Shown one piece after another: positions 23,411 to 33,255 of a DNA stretch of 55,043 nt. This DNA comes from Pseudomonadota bacterium (lineage in GTDB: Bacteria; Pseudomonadota; Gammaproteobacteria; Burkholderiales; Burkholderiaceae_B): NCBI GenBank assembly GCA_023425645.1, contig JAFACG010000014.1, positions 1 to 55,043 on the forward strand, given 5' to 3'. Position 1 is the stretch's first letter; the number at the start of each line of letters is the position of its first letter. A model generated the notes under the pieces. It was not told where the DNA came from and made no database searches. It was given only the letters and a program-made list of their open reading frames with translations. The position numbers and the translations under genes are program-made.

Positions 23411-24724
23411 TTAGCGGTTGACCTGCTTGGCGGGCAAGGCGTAGGCCAGCAGGCAGCTCAGCAACAGGCTGCCGGCGAACAGCCACAGCGCGGCGCTTCC
23501 CGAACCGGTCAGATCGGTGACCCAGCCGATCAGCGAGTTGCTGATCAGGCCGGCGATGTTGGCCAGCGAGCAGGCCAGCGCAAAACCGGTGGCGGCGGCA
23601 GTGCCTTTCAGGAAGGTCGCGGGCAGACTGAAGAAAACCGGCACGGCGCCCATGATCACACCCGAAGCCACGGTGAAGCACAGCACGGTCATCCAGGCGT
23701 TGTGCGTCACATAGGTGCTGGCCACCAGGGAAATGGCGCCGATGGTCAAGGGCACGATCAGGTGCCAGCGACGCTCGCGGCGGCGGTCGGAACTGGCGCC
23801 GATCCACAGCATGCCGACCACGCCGGCCAGGGACGGAATCGCCGTCATCAGGCCGATCTGGAAGGGATCCTGCACGCCGGCGGCGCGGATGAAGGACGGC
23901 ATCCAGAAACTGATCGAATACGTGCCCAGCAGGATGGAGAAGTCGATCCCGCCTAGCATCCACACCTTCAGGTTGAAAAAGCCGTCCTTGAAACTATGCT
24001 TGACGCCCTTGCCTTCGGCGTCGTCCGCCTTCAGGTCGGCAGCCAGGCGGGCTTTTTCTTCCGTGCTCAGCCACTTGGCCGAATGGTAGTCGTTAGGCAG
24101 GGCCCAGAAGGTCAGGATGCCCAGCAGCACGCTCGGGATGGCCTCCAGGAAGAACAGCCACTGCCAGCCGCGCCAGCCGTTCAAGTGGTCGAAATGGCCG
24201 ATGATCCAGCCCGACAGAGGGCCTCCGATCACGCTGGACAGGGGCAGGCCGATCATGAACAGGGCGATGATCTTGCCGCGCCGGTACGTGGGGAACCACA
24301 GCGTCAGGTAGTACAGCACGCCGGGCAGAAAGCCCGCTTCGGCCGCGCCCAGCACGAAGCGCAGGATGTAGAACTGCGTAGGCGTGGTCACCATCATGGT
24401 CAGGCCCGACAGCAGGCCCCAGGTGATCATGATGCGGGCGATCCACAGCTTGGCGCCGACCCGCTCCAGAATCAGGTTGCTGGGCACTTCGAACAGGATG
24501 TAGCCCAGGAAGAACAGACCGGCGCCCAGGCCATAGGCGGTCTCGCTCCATTGCAGGTCCTCGAGCATCTGCAGCTTGGCGAAGCTGACGTTGATGCGGT
24601 CCAGATAGGCGGCCAGATAGCAAAAGCACAGGAAAGGGATCAGCCGCCAGATGATCTTCTTGTACAGGTCCTGATTGTGTGTCGCGTCCATCGCGACCGC
24701 AGGACTGGTAATGGATGAATGCAC
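23411..24724 (-). CDS. MFS transporter, ACS (anion:cation symporter) family
   Basis: The protein has about 437 residues, 12 hydrophobic segments and the ACS signatures: IPFLCFCYLAAYLDRINVSFAKL, GLFFLGYILFEVPSNLIL, RFVLGAAEAGFLPGVLYYLTLWFP and GGPLSGWIIG. Members import organic acids such as phthalate, hydroxyphenylacetate or nicotinate. The first codon is GTG 24724; an ATG at 24691 (MDATHNQ) is an alternative. It lies in the same direction as nicC, 290 bases downstream, so uptake of nicotinate or a related pyridine acid (NicT-like) is a reasonable guess. A terminator follows. The substrate is inference. Confidence 0.85.
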   Translation of the reverse strand: MHSSITSPAVAMDATHNQDLYKKIIWRLIPFLCFCYLAAYLDRINVSFAKLQMLEDLQWSETAYGLGAGLFFLGYILFEVPSNLILERVGAKLWIARIMITWGLLSGLTMMVTTPTQFYILRFVLGAAEAGFLPGVLYYLTLWFPTYRRGKIIALFMIGLPLSSVIGGPLSGWIIGHFDHLNGWRGWQWLFFLEAIPSVLLGILTFWALPNDYHSAKWLSTEEKARLAADLKADDAEGKGVKHSFKDGFFNLKVWMLGGIDFSILLGTYSISFWMPSFIRAAGVQDPFQIGLMTAIPSLAGVVGMLWIGASSDRRRERRWHLIVPLTIGAISLVASTYVTHNAWMTVLCFTVASGVIMGAVPVFFSLPATFLKGTAAATGFALACSLANIAGLISNSLIGWVTDLTGSGSAALWLFAGSLLLSCLLAYALPAKQVNR

Positions 24725-25015
24725 CTTGTAAATCTCCAGATAATTATTGATTTGCCTGGTAAACTAGAAAACTCCGCATAGACAGCGCCATCCATTGACA
24801 CAGCGCCACACTAAAGCCTTGCCGCCCCCAAGACAGCAAGCAGCATCAACTGCCCGCAACTTCACACTTGCGGCCGGGCCGGCACAGCAGCTGTTCCGAT
24901 CCGGCCAGACGGCTCCATGCCCGGCGCCTCCCCCAAGAAGGACGACCAGGCATGAACCGCGCGAGAAACCCGTGCCGGCGGGCGGGTCGCTCCCGCCCCC
25001 CGGCACCCATCAGGC
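24725..25015. other. Intergenic stretch between nicC and the MFS gene
   Basis: Nothing coding was seen in this segment of about 290 bases. GTGCCGG (24971-24977) and CCGGCAC (24999-25005) form a GC-rich hairpin just after the nicC stop that may end its transcript. The A/T-rich end near 24730-24790 probably holds the promoter of the MFS gene. Confidence 0.4.
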
Positions 25016-26155
<1,140 letters not shown>

Positions 26156-26566
26156 TTATAAGCTCCTGATCACGGCGTCCGGAGAATGACGCCTCATACA
26201 CATTTTTTAGTAGTGTACACACTATTTATAAGGATGAAAATAATGTGCCGCACTAGGGTTTGCACTAACTTGTCAAGCCACGCAGATTGATTTTTATCAA
26301 GAAAATATCTTTCGATACCCCCTGTAAATCAAGGATAATCCAAAAATAGCCAGCGCCTGGCCCAGGACCCCACCGCCTTCTTGAGGAATACTGAAAAATC
26401 CTCGCAATTTAAGCGTATAGACTAATTTAAAACGCAGCACACTCTATATAGGAACTTTCCTGGAGCAAACGCCGACTGATCTGGACCAGGCGCTGGCAAG
26501 CCGCGCGCAGTTATACTTGAATATTGGATCAGCGCCAGGCCTGCCCACCGTAAAACAACATACACA
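26156..26566. promoter_or_regulatory. Divergent nicC/bpsR control region with a palindrome
   Basis: The 411-base gap carries TAGTGTACACACTA at 26211-26224, a near-perfect inverted repeat about 55 bases upstream of nicC. This is a good operator candidate for the MarR-type regulator encoded on the other side. The rest is A/T-rich and no further gene was seen. The binding assignment is inference. Confidence 0.55.
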
Positions 26567-27049
26567 ATGACTATGCAGCCCAACAACTCCCTCCCGGACG
26601 CCGACGCCCTGCCCTATGACGTGACCGAACAGATCGGCCACCTGCTGCGCAAGGCAGGCCAGCGGCACACCGCCATTTTCCAGCAGCACGTAGGCGACAA
26701 TCAGCTCACCGCGATCCAGTTCGTGACCCTGTGCGCCTTGCGCGATCATGGCGCCAGCTCCCAGACCGAACTGGTCGAGGCCACGGCAGTGGACCAGGCC
26801 ACCATACGCGGCATCATCCAGCGCCTGAAGTCCCGGGACCTGATTGAACTGGCCCCGGACAAAGACGACCGGCGCAAGGTCATCGTGGACCTGACCCAGG
26901 AAGGCCGGGCCCTGCTGGATCGCGTCATTCCGCGCGCCAAGAAGATCAGCGAATTGACCATGGGCAACCTGAATCCGGCCGAACGCGTCGCCATCATCTA
27001 CCTGCTGCGCAAAATGATAGACAGCGATCTGGAACCGCAGAGCGACTGA
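26567..27049 (+). CDS. bpsR: MarR-family regulator, BpsR/NicR-like
   Basis: The 160-residue MarR protein reads DVTEQIGHLLRKAGQRHTAIFQQHV, QLTAIQFVTLCALRDHGASSQTEL and the recognition helix VDQATIRGIIQRLKSRDLIEL, with wing DKDDRRKVIVDLT. Its position head-to-head with nicC matches NicR of Pseudomonas and BpsR of Bordetella. BpsR represses nicotinate catabolism, is relieved by 6-hydroxynicotinate, and in Bordetella also represses the bps polysaccharide genes. ATG 26567 or ATG 26573 may be the start. A terminator follows directly. Confidence 0.85.
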   Translation: MTMQPNNSLPDADALPYDVTEQIGHLLRKAGQRHTAIFQQHVGDNQLTAIQFVTLCALRDHGASSQTELVEATAVDQATIRGIIQRLKSRDLIELAPDKDDRRKVIVDLTQEGRALLDRVIPRAKKISELTMGNLNPAERVAIIYLLRKMIDSDLEPQSD

Positions 27050-27056
27050 CCCGCGA

Positions 27057-27080
27057 AACAGCCTTCGGGCTGTTTTTTAT
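27057..27080 (+). terminator. Rho-independent terminator after bpsR
   Basis: AACAGCC (27057-27063) pairs with GGCTGTT (27068-27074) over the loop TTCG and is followed by a T-run. It ends ten bases before the NsrR-like box of the next gene. Confidence 0.9.
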
Positions 27081-27089
27081 TCGCGCCAT

Positions 27090-27112
27090 AAGATATATTT
27101 CAAATACATCTT
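27090..27112. promoter_or_regulatory. NsrR-type operator upstream of nnrS
   Basis: AAGATATATTT-C-AAATACATCTT is an 11-1-11 inverted repeat, almost exactly the NsrR consensus AAGATGCATTT-N-AAATGCATCTT. NsrR is a nitric-oxide-sensing Fe-S repressor. The site ends 15 bases before the nnrS ATG, where a bound repressor would block transcription. The regulator gene itself is not in the window. Confidence 0.85.
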
Positions 27113-27127
27113 AAATTGCATTCAGCC

Positions 27128-28291
27128 ATGATCCCCCTGCACACCTCAGCCGCATCTTCCCGCCCGCAATGGCGCGCCTTCCTGGAACTGGGCTTTCGCC
27201 CCCTGTACCTGCTGTCCACCCTCTGGGGTGCGGTCAGCATCGCCTTGTGGCTGTACGCCCCCGGCTGGCTCGCCCGGGCGCCCCTGCCCGGCCTGTACTG
27301 GCACGCCCACGAAATGCTGTGGGCCTTCATCGGCACCATCGCCGTCGGCTTTCTGCTGACCGCCAGCGCCACGTGGACGGGCCGGCGCACGATGCGCGGC
27401 CCCGCCCTGGGCATCCTGTGCCTGATATGGATCGCGGCCCGCTTCTGCCTGCTGGCGCCGGGCGGCCTGCTGCTCGCCCTGGTGCTGGACGCCCTGTTCT
27501 TTCTGGCCGCCGCCGCGGAACTGGCGCGTGTCATCCTGCTGGCCCGCAACCGCCGCAACTACGGCATCCCCCTGGCCATGCTGGCGCTGGGCGCCAGCCA
27601 CGCCCTGTTTCTGTACAGCCTGCTGCAGGGGCGGGACCCCATGCCCTACTTCTACAGCGGCTTCTGGACCATGGCCCTGATCACGCTGCTGATCGCGCGC
27701 CGCGTCATTCCTTTCTTCGCCATGCGGGCCATCCCGGGCCTGACCATTCCCATGCAGACGCGCAGCGGTCATTGGCAGATGGGTCTGAGCGTGCTGGCCA
27801 TCGCCTTGTCCCTGATGGCCTGGCGTCTGCCTCTGGCCGCCGCGCTGGCCGCGCTGGGGCTGATCGCTCTGGTGCAATGGGTGCGCTGGCGTCCCTGGGC
27901 CAGCCGCCGCACGCCGCTGTTATGGATCCTGTACCTGGGCTATGCCGGCCTGGCGGCCGGCCTGCTGTGCGCCGCCGCCTACGAGGCCGGCCTGATGCAG
28001 CGCGCCGCCTGGCCCGTGCACGTCCTGGGCCTGGCCGGCTTCAGCGTCATGATCATCGGCATGCTGACGCGCACCGCCCTGGGCCACCTGGGCCGCCCCC
28101 TGAAATCCTCGCCCCGCCTGGTGCTCGGCTATGCCTTGCTGCTGGCCGCCACGGCGCTGCGCCTGCTCGCCCTGGTTCCCAGCACCTGGAGCCTGCCGCT
28201 GCTGCACCTGGCCGGCCTGTGCTGGATCCTGGCCCTGCTCAATTACCTGCTGCAATTCGTTCCCATGCTGATACGTCCGCGCCTGGCTTGA
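27128..28291 (+). CDS. nnrS: NnrS-family membrane protein (NO response)
   Basis: The 387-residue inner-membrane protein has about 12 hydrophobic segments and the NnrS pattern: FLELGFRPLYLLSTLWGAVS near the start, WHAHEMLWAFIGTIAVGFLLTA (heme/copper-binding His region), ARRVIPFFAMRA and MIIGMLTRTALGHLGRPL. NnrS is a heme- and copper-containing protein that protects cells during nitric oxide exposure by an unclear mechanism. An NsrR-type box sits in its promoter. It is a single-gene unit downstream of the bpsR terminator. Confidence 0.93.
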   Translation: MIPLHTSAASSRPQWRAFLELGFRPLYLLSTLWGAVSIALWLYAPGWLARAPLPGLYWHAHEMLWAFIGTIAVGFLLTASATWTGRRTMRGPALGILCLIWIAARFCLLAPGGLLLALVLDALFFLAAAAELARVILLARNRRNYGIPLAMLALGASHALFLYSLLQGRDPMPYFYSGFWTMALITLLIARRVIPFFAMRAIPGLTIPMQTRSGHWQMGLSVLAIALSLMAWRLPLAAALAALGLIALVQWVRWRPWASRRTPLLWILYLGYAGLAAGLLCAAAYEAGLMQRAAWPVHVLGLAGFSVMIIGMLTRTALGHLGRPLKSSPRLVLGYALLLAATALRLLALVPSTWSLPLLHLAGLCWILALLNYLLQFVPMLIRPRLA

Positions 28292-28464
28292 ACGCAGCGC
28301 GCACGCCACACCAGGGGCGGCAAGTCGGCCGGGCCGCGCGGGCAGACCTTCCTGCACGGCCGGCGCCTGCTTATACTGAACGGGCACGTCGGCCTGCCAT
28401 TTCCGGCCCGGCCCGACGCGGGAAGGATCCATCCGATCCTTGATTGTCTCCTGCCTGCCCCATC

Positions 28465-30405
28465 ATGCCTGCTTTCACGGCCCGCGCCCGCCTGCGGCGC
28501 ACTCCGCTTCTGGGCCTTGCCGCCCTGCTGCTTCCCCTGTCCGTCCAGGCCGCCGCGCCCGACTGCCATGCCATCCGGGACCTGGCCTTCGTAGGCCATA
28601 TGGACGACGACCTGCTGTTCATGAACCCCGACCTGGCCAACGCCATCCAGGCCGGCGGCTGCGTGCAGGTGGTCTACCTGACCGCCAGCGAACGCAAGGA
28701 CGGCCTGGACTATATGTACAGCCGGGAGCGCGGCGTGCGGGCCGCCTATGCCTACATGGCGGGCCAGCCGGACGAGTGGGACGAAGAACGCCTGGCGCTG
28801 GGCCGTTACTCCCTGGCCCATTTCACGCTGCGCGGCAATCCCAGGATCCAGTTGAGCCATCTGCGCCTGCAGGACCCCTGGCTGGGCAAGGGCTGGGGCA
28901 GCCTGACGCCCCTGAGCCAGGCCGAATCCATGCCCGGACAGGTCGTACGGACGCTGGACGCGCCTGAACAAAGCTACACGCGGGACGATCTGGTCCAGAC
29001 CCTGTCGGCCCTGATCCGCCGGTATCGCCCCACCACCATACGCTACCTGGACGATACCAACCCCGTTCCCTACACCAAGCTGTGCTGGCGTTGCCCGGGC
29101 CATGGCCATCCCGATCACATCGCCAGCGCGCGCCTGGTGCGCGACGCCATGGCCGCCGTGCCCGGCAACTATGCGCAGATCGGCTACCTGGACTATCCCA
29201 CCCAGGAGCACGACAGCAATCTGAGCGTGGCGGAAATCCAGAGCAAGACGGACATCTTCCGCCGCTATGCATGGAAGGACGGCCACTATTGCAAAGGCCC
29301 CGAAAATTGCCAGGAGCCCGCCGGACCAGCCGCCGCCTGGGTGCAGCGCGCCTACTACGCCAGCCGCCACAATTCGGGCGCCGACCTGCTGGTGGACGCC
29401 TCCGGCCAATTGTCGCTGTTCGCCGCAGGCGAGCAGAACGATGCCGTCAACCAATGGGATCCGGCGCTCAAGCGCTGGAACACCCTGGGCGGTCGCACCG
29501 CCGATGCCTTGACCGCCTTCCACTACCCCGACGCTGCCCCCGGCCTGTTCGCCCGCGACGCCACCGGCGGCATCTGGGTCAACCGCCAGCAAGGCAACGG
29601 CCAATGGCTGGGCTGGCAAGCCGTGGCCGGCGCCCGCCTGCTGCATGTTCCCGTAGTGGCCAGCGGCCTGTCCCTGGCGCTGGGCATGGGCACGGACGGC
29701 CTGTTCCACTGGAGCGCGCCCAACGGCCTGGACCACGGCTGGACGCCCTGGCAGGCCCTGCCCGCGCTGGACCAGGCCTACAGCCAGGCCGCCATCGTGG
29801 CCGACGAGAACGGCTTGCCGCACGTCTTCGCCGTCACTCAGGACGGACGCCTGTTCCAGACCCGCCAGAACGAAGCTCGCCAATGGCGCCCCTGGCAGGC
29901 GCTGGCCGCCCCGCCCAGCAATGGCGGACTGGGCGCCATCCGCAATGCGCAGGGCCGCATCGAGCTGTATCTGCGCGACAAGAACAGCCAGCACCTGTTG
30001 CGCTTGACGGAGCAGGCCGGATCGTCGGCCTGGAGCGCCGCCCATGACATGGGCATACGCTACGTGGGCCGCCCGGCGCTGGTCCTGGATGAACACAAAG
30101 ACGTGGCCCTGGCCGTGCTGGAGTCCCCGGGCGGGGCCATCCTGCTGGCCGACAAAGACGCGGTGACACGCCTGGAAGAGCATGCCGCCTCCCAGCCCGC
30201 CCTGTACGAGCAGCACGGCGTGCTCTACCTGGCCAGCCGCCCTGTGGGCCCCGTGCAAAGCTATCGCCTGCAGGCCCGCCGCCACGGCGAATGGTCGCAG
30301 ACCGCGCTGATCGACAAGCTTCCAAGCGGAGGCGGCGCGTCATTCGCCCCCGTGGCCGAGCCCACACTGCGCGCGCAGGCTCAAGCTCCGGTCCGCAACC
30401 CTTGA
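28465..30405 (+). CDS. Secreted PIG-L deacetylase with C-terminal propeller-like domain
   Basis: The 646-residue protein has a signal peptide (ARARLRRTPLLGLAALLLPL, cleavage near VQAAA). A PIG-L/LmbE domain follows: the metal motif is H45-M-D-D-D, the second part is CPGHGHPDHIASARL, and ERGVRAAYAYMA is family-like. PIG-L enzymes remove acetyl groups from N-acetylglucosamine-like sugars using zinc. From about residue 300 it becomes a series of W/G-rich repeats (WVNRQQGNGQWLGWQAVAG, GLFHWSAPNG, WTPWQALPALDQ), as in sugar-binding beta-propellers. The combination suggests a periplasmic or extracellular glycan deacetylase with its own lectin-like module. ATG 28465 is chosen over TTG 28444. Confidence 0.85.
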   Translation: MPAFTARARLRRTPLLGLAALLLPLSVQAAAPDCHAIRDLAFVGHMDDDLLFMNPDLANAIQAGGCVQVVYLTASERKDGLDYMYSRERGVRAAYAYMAGQPDEWDEERLALGRYSLAHFTLRGNPRIQLSHLRLQDPWLGKGWGSLTPLSQAESMPGQVVRTLDAPEQSYTRDDLVQTLSALIRRYRPTTIRYLDDTNPVPYTKLCWRCPGHGHPDHIASARLVRDAMAAVPGNYAQIGYLDYPTQEHDSNLSVAEIQSKTDIFRRYAWKDGHYCKGPENCQEPAGPAAAWVQRAYYASRHNSGADLLVDASGQLSLFAAGEQNDAVNQWDPALKRWNTLGGRTADALTAFHYPDAAPGLFARDATGGIWVNRQQGNGQWLGWQAVAGARLLHVPVVASGLSLALGMGTDGLFHWSAPNGLDHGWTPWQALPALDQAYSQAAIVADENGLPHVFAVTQDGRLFQTRQNEARQWRPWQALAAPPSNGGLGAIRNAQGRIELYLRDKNSQHLLRLTEQAGSSAWSAAHDMGIRYVGRPALVLDEHKDVALAVLESPGGAILLADKDAVTRLEEHAASQPALYEQHGVLYLASRPVGPVQSYRLQARRHGEWSQTALIDKLPSGGGASFAPVAEPTLRAQAQAPVRNP

Positions 30406-30669
30406 ACACGTTCTGACGCCTTGAATAGAGTCATTCGTAACAAAAATGCCAGACCTGGGCAGGCGCCCGTCCTCAAGAGGGCTCATAGACAACGGCGGCC
30501 GAATGCGGCCCGGCGGCGAGCGGAAAGCACAGGGATGTAACAGCAGATCGACGTTTCGAGTTGCATTCTGTTGCCTGCCCCTGCGACGCCAAACGCCACT
30601 CCAGTACAATCATGGCCGCTGGCGTCCGTCATAGGGGCCGACCGATTTATTCTTACTCATACAGAAACC
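30406..30669. other. Intergenic stretch, no gene seen
   Basis: About 264 bases between the deacetylase and the PPC-repeat gene. A few short GC stems are visible (for example GGGCAGGCGCCC near 30458-30469), but no convincing terminator, RNA or gene. The promoter of the next gene presumably lies near the A/T-rich end. Confidence 0.35.
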
Positions 30670-32103
30670 ATGAAGCCTTCCACTCTATTCGCCGCCATTC
30701 TCGGGGTTCTCGTCGGTGCCGGCGGCGCTGTCTATTATTACCAGAACCAGGCCGGCGTCGCTCCCCAGGCCAAGCCGGCCGCCATGTCCGCCGCCGGCCC
30801 CGCCGCAGCCCTTGCCCTGGACCAGAAGACCGGCGGCGAACTGACCAGCCAGAGCTTCCTGAACCTGAGCGACGGCGTGCGCAGCGCCCTGTACGAGGTC
30901 AAGGCCGAAGCCGGCCAGATCGTCAAGATCTCCGTAAGCGGCCCTCTGCGCGCCCAGATCAGCGTGCTGCGCAACGGCGAACTGCTGACCCGCAGCCCAC
31001 GCTGCGACGAATGCCCGACCAGCGCGGAGAAGGACAAGACCACCACCCTGGGGTTCCGGGCGGATTTCAACGACACCTACCAGATCGCTGTCAGCGGCTA
31101 CGACACCAGCGCCTACGGCCCCTTCCAGGTCGTGGTCACGACTCTGAAATCCTATGCCGGCGAGCCTCTGACGGCTGGGCAGAATATCAGTGACTGGGCG
31201 CTGGGCGGCCAGAAGCGCTACCGTCTGAATATCGAGAAAGAAGGCCTGTACAGCATCGCCATGAAGGCCGAGCAAAGCAGCATGGACCCCTACCTGACGC
31301 TGATGGACCGGCGCGGATCCGAGCTGGTATCGGACGATGATGGCGGCGAGAACATGGACGCCCGCATCCAGGCCTACCTGAAAGCCGGTGAATATATTGT
31401 TCAAGCCTCCTCCGCCAATGGCGCACAGAGCTTCCAGGGCGGCTTCAGCCTGGAGATCCAGGCTCACGACATCGCGGCCGAGCCGGACCTGAAGAACGGC
31501 GACACGCTGAACCTGGACCAAGCCAGCCGCAACGGTCTGTTCACCGGCCAGACTCAGACCTACACGCTGAAGGTGACCGAACCCACGCTGGTCACCCTGC
31601 TGATGGATACGCAGGGTTTTTACGCCGACTTGCATATGGATCAACTCAGCGGCGTGCATACCGGGGACAACGCCAACCAGCAGCGCATCCGCGCCGTCCT
31701 GCAGCCCGGCGAACACCGCGTCAGCATCTCGGGCTCCATGCAAGCGGGCCTGTTCACCTTGAGCGCCTCGGGCCAGCCGGCGCCGGCCAACGCAGGCGGC
31801 GGTACGCTGCGCGTGGGCGAGCCCCGCCAGGCCATCATGCTGGAAGGCGTCACCCGCGATACCTACAAGCTGAACGTGCGCCAGGCCGGCCGCTATGTCA
31901 TCGACATGACCTCGCCGGTCTTCGACACCTACCTGGTGCTGAGCCAGAATGGCCAGACCATCCTGGAAGACGACGACAGCGGCGGCGACATGAACGCGCG
32001 CCTGGAAGTGGACCTGCAGCCCGGCGAGTACGAGCTGCAAGCCGTGTCGCTGGGCGACAGCAGCCGCGACATGGAATACGAGATCGTCGCGCGACGCAAG
32101 TGA
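30670..32103 (+). CDS. Envelope protein of four PPC-like repeats
   Basis: The 477-residue protein starts with a membrane anchor or uncleaved signal (STLFAAILGVLVGAGGAVYYY) and then holds four domains of about 100 residues each. They follow the bacterial pre-peptidase C-terminal (PPC) pattern. Repeats 2 and 4 are clearest (YRLNIEKEGLYSIAMKAE...DPYLTLMDRRG...SDDDGGENMDARI and YKLNVRQAGRYVIDMTSP...DTYLVLSQNG...EDDDSGGDMNARL). The acidic DDDGG turns look able to bind calcium. Repeat 1 holds the only Cys pair (PRCDECPTS). No protease or other catalytic domain is present, which is unusual for PPC domains. The role is unknown, perhaps surface binding or assembly. Confidence 0.75.
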   Translation: MKPSTLFAAILGVLVGAGGAVYYYQNQAGVAPQAKPAAMSAAGPAAALALDQKTGGELTSQSFLNLSDGVRSALYEVKAEAGQIVKISVSGPLRAQISVLRNGELLTRSPRCDECPTSAEKDKTTTLGFRADFNDTYQIAVSGYDTSAYGPFQVVVTTLKSYAGEPLTAGQNISDWALGGQKRYRLNIEKEGLYSIAMKAEQSSMDPYLTLMDRRGSELVSDDDGGENMDARIQAYLKAGEYIVQASSANGAQSFQGGFSLEIQAHDIAAEPDLKNGDTLNLDQASRNGLFTGQTQTYTLKVTEPTLVTLLMDTQGFYADLHMDQLSGVHTGDNANQQRIRAVLQPGEHRVSISGSMQAGLFTLSASGQPAPANAGGGTLRVGEPRQAIMLEGVTRDTYKLNVRQAGRYVIDMTSPVFDTYLVLSQNGQTILEDDDSGGDMNARLEVDLQPGEYELQAVSLGDSSRDMEYEIVARRK

Positions 32104-32129
32104 TGCCCCTGCCTGGAGCGTCCGAATGA

Positions 32130-32166
32130 AAAAACGGCCGGAAAGATCTTCTTTCCGGCCGTTTTT
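32130..32166. terminator. Strong bidirectional terminator
   Basis: A perfect 17-bp stem (AAAAACGGCCGGAAAGA, 32130-32146, with its complement 32150-32166) and a three-base loop, with A/T tracts at both bases of the stem. It serves the PPC-repeat gene and the converging DapA-like gene. Confidence 0.92.
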
Positions 32167-32284
32167 CCTATCCGTCGCTGTAACGAAGCCGCCAGGTGCG
32201 CGATGAGCCGGCCCTCCGCCTTGCTGGATCGCCATATGCACGAGAACCCCGACACCGAACGAACAAGCCGTTGCGCAAAGCCCG

Positions 32285-33175
32285 TCAGTATAGCCCCAGC
32301 CTCACCAGCACGGCCTTGAGTTCAGCCTGCCCCGGCTCATCCAGGACCTGCAAGGGGGCGGGCAGGCAGGAGGGGCCGGCAAGACCGATCAGCTCGGCCG
32401 CCGTGGCCGCCACCCGCAAACTGCCGTATCGCGCATTCAGATCCCATAGATCCTGCCAACGGTCGGCCAAAGCCTGGGCCTGCTGTCCCCCTCCGGCCTG
32501 CGCCACCTTGCAGATGGCCAAGGCGTCCTGCGGGAACAACCCGCCCAGGACCGAGCACCATGCATCGCAGCCAGCCGACAGGCCGGCTACGGCCGACGCA
32601 TCGCCGCTGACGCCAAGGCTGACATCGGCCGGCAGCAAGGCGCGCAGGCGGCCGACCCGTTCCTGCGCCTGTTGGGACTGCAGAGGCACGGCGGGTATCT
32701 TGATGGCGCCCACCCTGGACAGGCCGGCCAGCCGGCCGAGCAAATCGTCGCTGCAGGAAAAATGTGTGGTCGACGGATTGTCGTAGACCACCAGAGGCAG
32801 GGACGATGCGTCGTTGACCGCCCTGAAGAGTTCGAAGACCTCGTGATCGCGCAGGATCTGGTAGGACATGGGCGAGAGCATCAAGGCGCCGGCGCCGGCT
32901 TGCTGGGCGTCCTCCGCCAGCGCCAGCACCTGGCGCGCGGCCAGAGCGCTGATGCCGACGATCACCGGAATCCCATCCGCCGCCTCCACCGCCAACTGCG
33001 CAATGCGCCGGCGCTCCTGCCTGTCCATATAGGCGAAATTGCCGGTGGACCCCAGCACGCAGATGGAATCCACCCTTGCCCGCCGCAACCGGTCCACCAG
33101 GCGCCCGAACGAGGCCTCGTCCGGCCTGCCCTGGGCAAAAGGCGTCAAGGGATAGGCGCATAAACCCTCCAGCAT
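32285..33175 (-). CDS. DapA-family lyase/aldolase
   Basis: The 296-residue TIM-barrel protein shows the dihydrodipicolinate synthase/N-acetylneuraminate lyase pattern: AYPLTPF at the start, LGSTGNFAYMD (GSTGE in most relatives), Y131 in VVYDNPST and the Schiff-base Lys K159 in VGAIKIP. Such enzymes make or break C-C bonds of pyruvate adducts. The Glu-to-Asn change in the GSTG motif and the isolated position argue against true DapA. An A/T inverted repeat and a GGAG ribosome site lie upstream. An ArsR-type gene is 80 bases upstream on the same strand. The substrate is unknown. Confidence 0.85.
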   Translation of the reverse strand: MLEGLCAYPLTPFAQGRPDEASFGRLVDRLRRARVDSICVLGSTGNFAYMDRQERRRIAQLAVEAADGIPVIVGISALAARQVLALAEDAQQAGAGALMLSPMSYQILRDHEVFELFRAVNDASSLPLVVYDNPSTTHFSCSDDLLGRLAGLSRVGAIKIPAVPLQSQQAQERVGRLRALLPADVSLGVSGDASAVAGLSAGCDAWCSVLGGLFPQDALAICKVAQAGGGQQAQALADRWQDLWDLNARYGSLRVAATAAELIGLAGPSCLPAPLQVLDEPGQAELKAVLVRLGLY

Positions 33176-33199
33176 CTCAGATACTCCATGCTTAAACCA

Positions 33200-33223
33200 T
33201 TATTTTATCATAGAACAAAATAA
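33200..33223. promoter_or_regulatory. Inverted repeat in the promoter of the DapA-like gene
   Basis: TTATTTT (33200-33206) and AAAATAA (33217-33223) form a perfect 7-bp inverted repeat with a ten-base spacer, 25 bases upstream of the start at 33175. It is a candidate operator; the regulator is unknown. Confidence 0.45.
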
Positions 33224-33255
33224 AGAAAAGCGTCTGAAATAACCGGACACAAGAA

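Noticed and set aside
28243..30285. A 680-codon frame antisense to the PIG-L gene
   Set aside because: It is antisense to a clear secreted enzyme, has low-complexity Gly/Val/Gln-rich residues and no known motif.
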